64,000 bases of DNA, from positions 2,170,001-2,234,000 of the forward strand of contig CM065886.1 in the NCBI GenBank assembly GCA_033439255.1, given 5' to 3'. The stretch is from Hericium rajendrae. Its lineage: Eukaryota; Basidiomycota; Agaricomycetes; Russulales; Hericiaceae. The notes beneath the pieces are model-generated. The model did no database searches. It saw nothing but the letters and a program-made list of their open reading frames with translations, and was not told the origin of the DNA. This document shows positions 62,294 through 64,000 of the stretch, piece after piece (the first letter of the stretch is position 1; the number at the start of each line of letters is the position of its first letter). Both the position numbers and the translations under genes were made by a program.

Positions 62294-63635
62294 CTCGTTG
62301 AACGAGCGATACTCGCTGTGTTAGTACAAGAAACGAATGAAAGAGAGTTTTTTACTTACCTATTAGCCCCCCAAGCCGTCTACTAAGCCCTTCCGAGTCT
62401 TGAAGACGCCGTGTATATGGAGAGAGAGGGAGACGAAGGAGGAGATGGAGGAAGTGTTGCAAAGACAGAAGTCGCGCAACGACTTCAGCCACAGCAGCAT
62501 TCGACTCTCGCGTTTAGCGGTTTCGACTCTAACAAATCAAATAAAATCCATTTAATTCACGCAAAAAGTGGGAAGATATAGAACACCGGTAGAAATACAA
62601 TGAATCAGCCATCTATGTAATTACCATACAACACGCTCGCAGGTATGAAAATCCACTTAGTAGAATCTAACGGCCAGCCTCTGGCACGATGCCCGGCTAT
62701 GCCCGGCCCGGTCTCGGCAAGCTGCATTTGACGCTCCGATCGCCACGTCTATATAAGACGTGCGCGACGCGCTTCCTCTCTCTCCTCTTACCACTATCAT
62801 CTCCCGTCTTTCGTCGCTCTCTCTTTTCCTGCCTCAACTCTCTGACGTTCGGTAAGTTGTTATACTGTTGCTATATTGTTTCATTGTTCACTAACCCTAC
62901 TGTTCTTTATAGACTTCTACATTTTCGCTTTTATTATCTTAAGTAAGTCTTATGTTTTTTATATCTGTATCTTGTATACTAATTTGTTGACTTTGCCTTT
63001 AGATTATTTTCGCTTTTTCTTATCTATGTAGTAAGTCTTATCTTATCTTACTTATCTATTCTTTTATCTTTCAGTTTTATCTTATCTCATCTTTGAATCT
63101 TATCTCATCTTATCTTGTATGTTTTGTTATCTTATCTTGAAGTGTTGGTTTTTGTAGTGTATTATAGATGTGTAGTGTCTGTAACTTTGTATTAAATTAA
63201 ATGTGTTATAATTAAAATTTTTTGAAATATAATGCTTTTAAATTTTCGATGTTTTAAATGTTCTAGATGTAATAAGATTGGAATATATAATATATATGAG
63301 TATTTAAATATATTTTTAGTACTCTTAAGCAGCATACAAGACATAGGTGATATAGAGTAGATAGTAGCCCTACTAGCTAGACATGATATGATAACAGAGA
63401 TATATTGCATAGCTGACATAGCTATGATAGCCATTATATGCTATAGCAGCTATGAGAGCTATGATAGCTTATAGTCTATGCTATGATAGCTTATAGTCTA
63501 TGCTATGATAGCTATGATGGCTATCATAGCTCTATATAGATAAACTCACTACTATGGAGTAGCTATGTAGAAAAGAGGACTCCTATGGCCCTATCAGAGC
63601 TATGTAGGCTACATAGTGTCATATACCACTGGTCC
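62294..63635. other. Right arm of the outer insertion
   Basis: Starts with the right half of the split palindrome, then mixed sequence with a TATA-like box, then a TCTTATC-rich run (about 62940-63140), then AT-rich DNA and AGCTATGATAGC short palindromes up to the terminal repeat. No gene is seen. Confidence 0.6.
62750..62757 (+). promoter_or_regulatory. TATA-like box in the right arm of the insertion
   Basis: TATATAAG in context CGTCTATATAAGACGTGCG, followed by a pyrimidine-rich run (CTCTCTCTCCTC), as in fungal promoters. No downstream gene is evident (only AT-rich repeats), so it may be a relic or a non-coding transcript start. Confidence 0.3.
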
Positions 63636-63647
63636 TTTTCTCAGATG

Positions 63648-63818
63648 TATCTGGGTGCATTGAACATGAGGCTAGATGATCTTGACTCAGCAAAGCATCA
63701 TTTTGAGAAGGCATTACAGCTGTATCATCAAGCTTCTAATTTCAGTGGTTTAGCTCAAGCCTCAGCATTTCTGAAAAAGGTTGAAGCTAAGCTGGAGCAG
63801 AGATTGAAGTCATATTAG
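63648..63818 (+). pseudogene. NLR3 displaced 3' end (last TPRs and C-terminus)
   Basis: Reads YLGALNMRLDDLDSAKHHF, then EKALQLYHQASNFSGLA and ends VEAKLEQRLKSY with a stop at 63816-63818. It aligns with the end of NLR2 (HHQASNSNGEAQALALLEEV). The following 180 bp match the 3' flank of NLR2. In frame with the 5' part once the insertion is removed. Confidence 0.9.
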
Positions 63819-64000
63819 AGACAGGTCACACATGAGGTAGGACTATCTCTATTGTATGACATGTTGTAGTTTAGACTGACCTTAAATTATTTCAATTTGT
63901 CAGTGTCATTTTCTTGGTCTGTATATCAGTTTATCTTTCTTGCATAGTGTAGATATCTAACAGATATCCTGCACAGATGTAATACAATCATCAGATTTCA

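Larger units (their letters stand above)
53653..63647. mobile_element. Nested 10-kb insertion in NLR3 (outer TIR element)
   Basis: Left end CATCTGAGAAAA at 53655-53666 and right end TTTTCTCAGATG at 63636-63647 form a perfect 12-bp inverted repeat. Removing 53653-63647 and one TA (53651-53652 or 63648-63649) restores an uninterrupted TPR frame, GGA TAT CTG GGT. Subterminal short repeats of the AGCTATG/GCTATGATAGC type lie at 53690-53900 and 63390-63620, as in some DNA transposons. Without the internal retrotransposon the element is about 2.9 kb. No transposase is seen, so it is probably non-autonomous. Superfamily not assigned; TA flanks would fit Tc1/mariner, but the left end has two extra bases. 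Confidence 0.75.

Noticed and set aside
63390-63620. CRISPR-like array from regularly repeated AGCTATGATAGC motifs
   Set aside because: Eukaryotic context, motifs only 6-12 bp and irregular, no unique spacers; fits subterminal transposon repeats.

Overview
The window is nuclear DNA of a filamentous basidiomycete, most likely an Agaricomycete. The evidence is dense genes with many 45-60 nt GT-AG introns, an ascertainable set of fungal housekeeping genes (S-adenosylhomocysteine hydrolase, Pmp3, a KAR5-type karyogamy protein, a La-motif protein, a G-alpha subunit), NB-ARC/TPR NLR-like genes, and a chromodomain Ty3/gypsy retrotransposon. No prokaryotic signals are seen.

The dominating feature is one multi-gene block present three times. 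Copy A (about 1-7345) and copy B (about 11860-19480) lie in the same orientation; copy C (about 44990-64000) is inverted. Each block is built as: NLR-like gene - 2 kb conserved upstream segment - perfect TGACGTCA palindrome - divergently transcribed EF-hand-like gene with acidic GGF repeats - alpha/beta hydrolase (present in A and C, deleted in B). The three NLRs have separate fates. NLR2 (12207-16106) is an intact 1,215-residue protein. NLR1 (1-2434) has a damaged P-loop and joins its nucleotide-binding core directly to the TPRs. NLR3 (49932 onward) has a different N-terminus spliced on and is cut in its TPR array by an insertion of about 10 kb; its last 57 codons reappear at 63648-63818. That insertion is nested: an outer element ending in 12-bp inverted repeats holds a 7,087-bp Ty3/gypsy element with two LTRs that look identical but with broken gag and pol frames, itself sitting in a perfect palindrome.

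Between the blocks lie a decayed prolyl-tRNA synthetase with an internal tandem duplication (9002-11826), an unrecognised gene (19631-20930), S-adenosylhomocysteine hydrolase (22056-23897), about 4 kb without convincing genes, a conserved basidiomycete hypothetical gene (27936-29160), a glutathione S-transferase (29587-30597), a KAR5-like nuclear-fusion gene (31052-33132), a LARP/La-motif gene (35331-38582), a 625-bp MITE-like element, a divergent G-alpha gene (40559-42555) and PMP3 (42972-43548).

The unique central genes look like an ordinary core segment; the flanks look like a rapidly evolving NLR cluster of the sort linked in fungi to non-self recognition. That role is inferred from family membership only. 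Exon boundaries were read by eye from splice signals and reading-frame continuity; all similarity statements are from visual comparison and family knowledge, not database searches.
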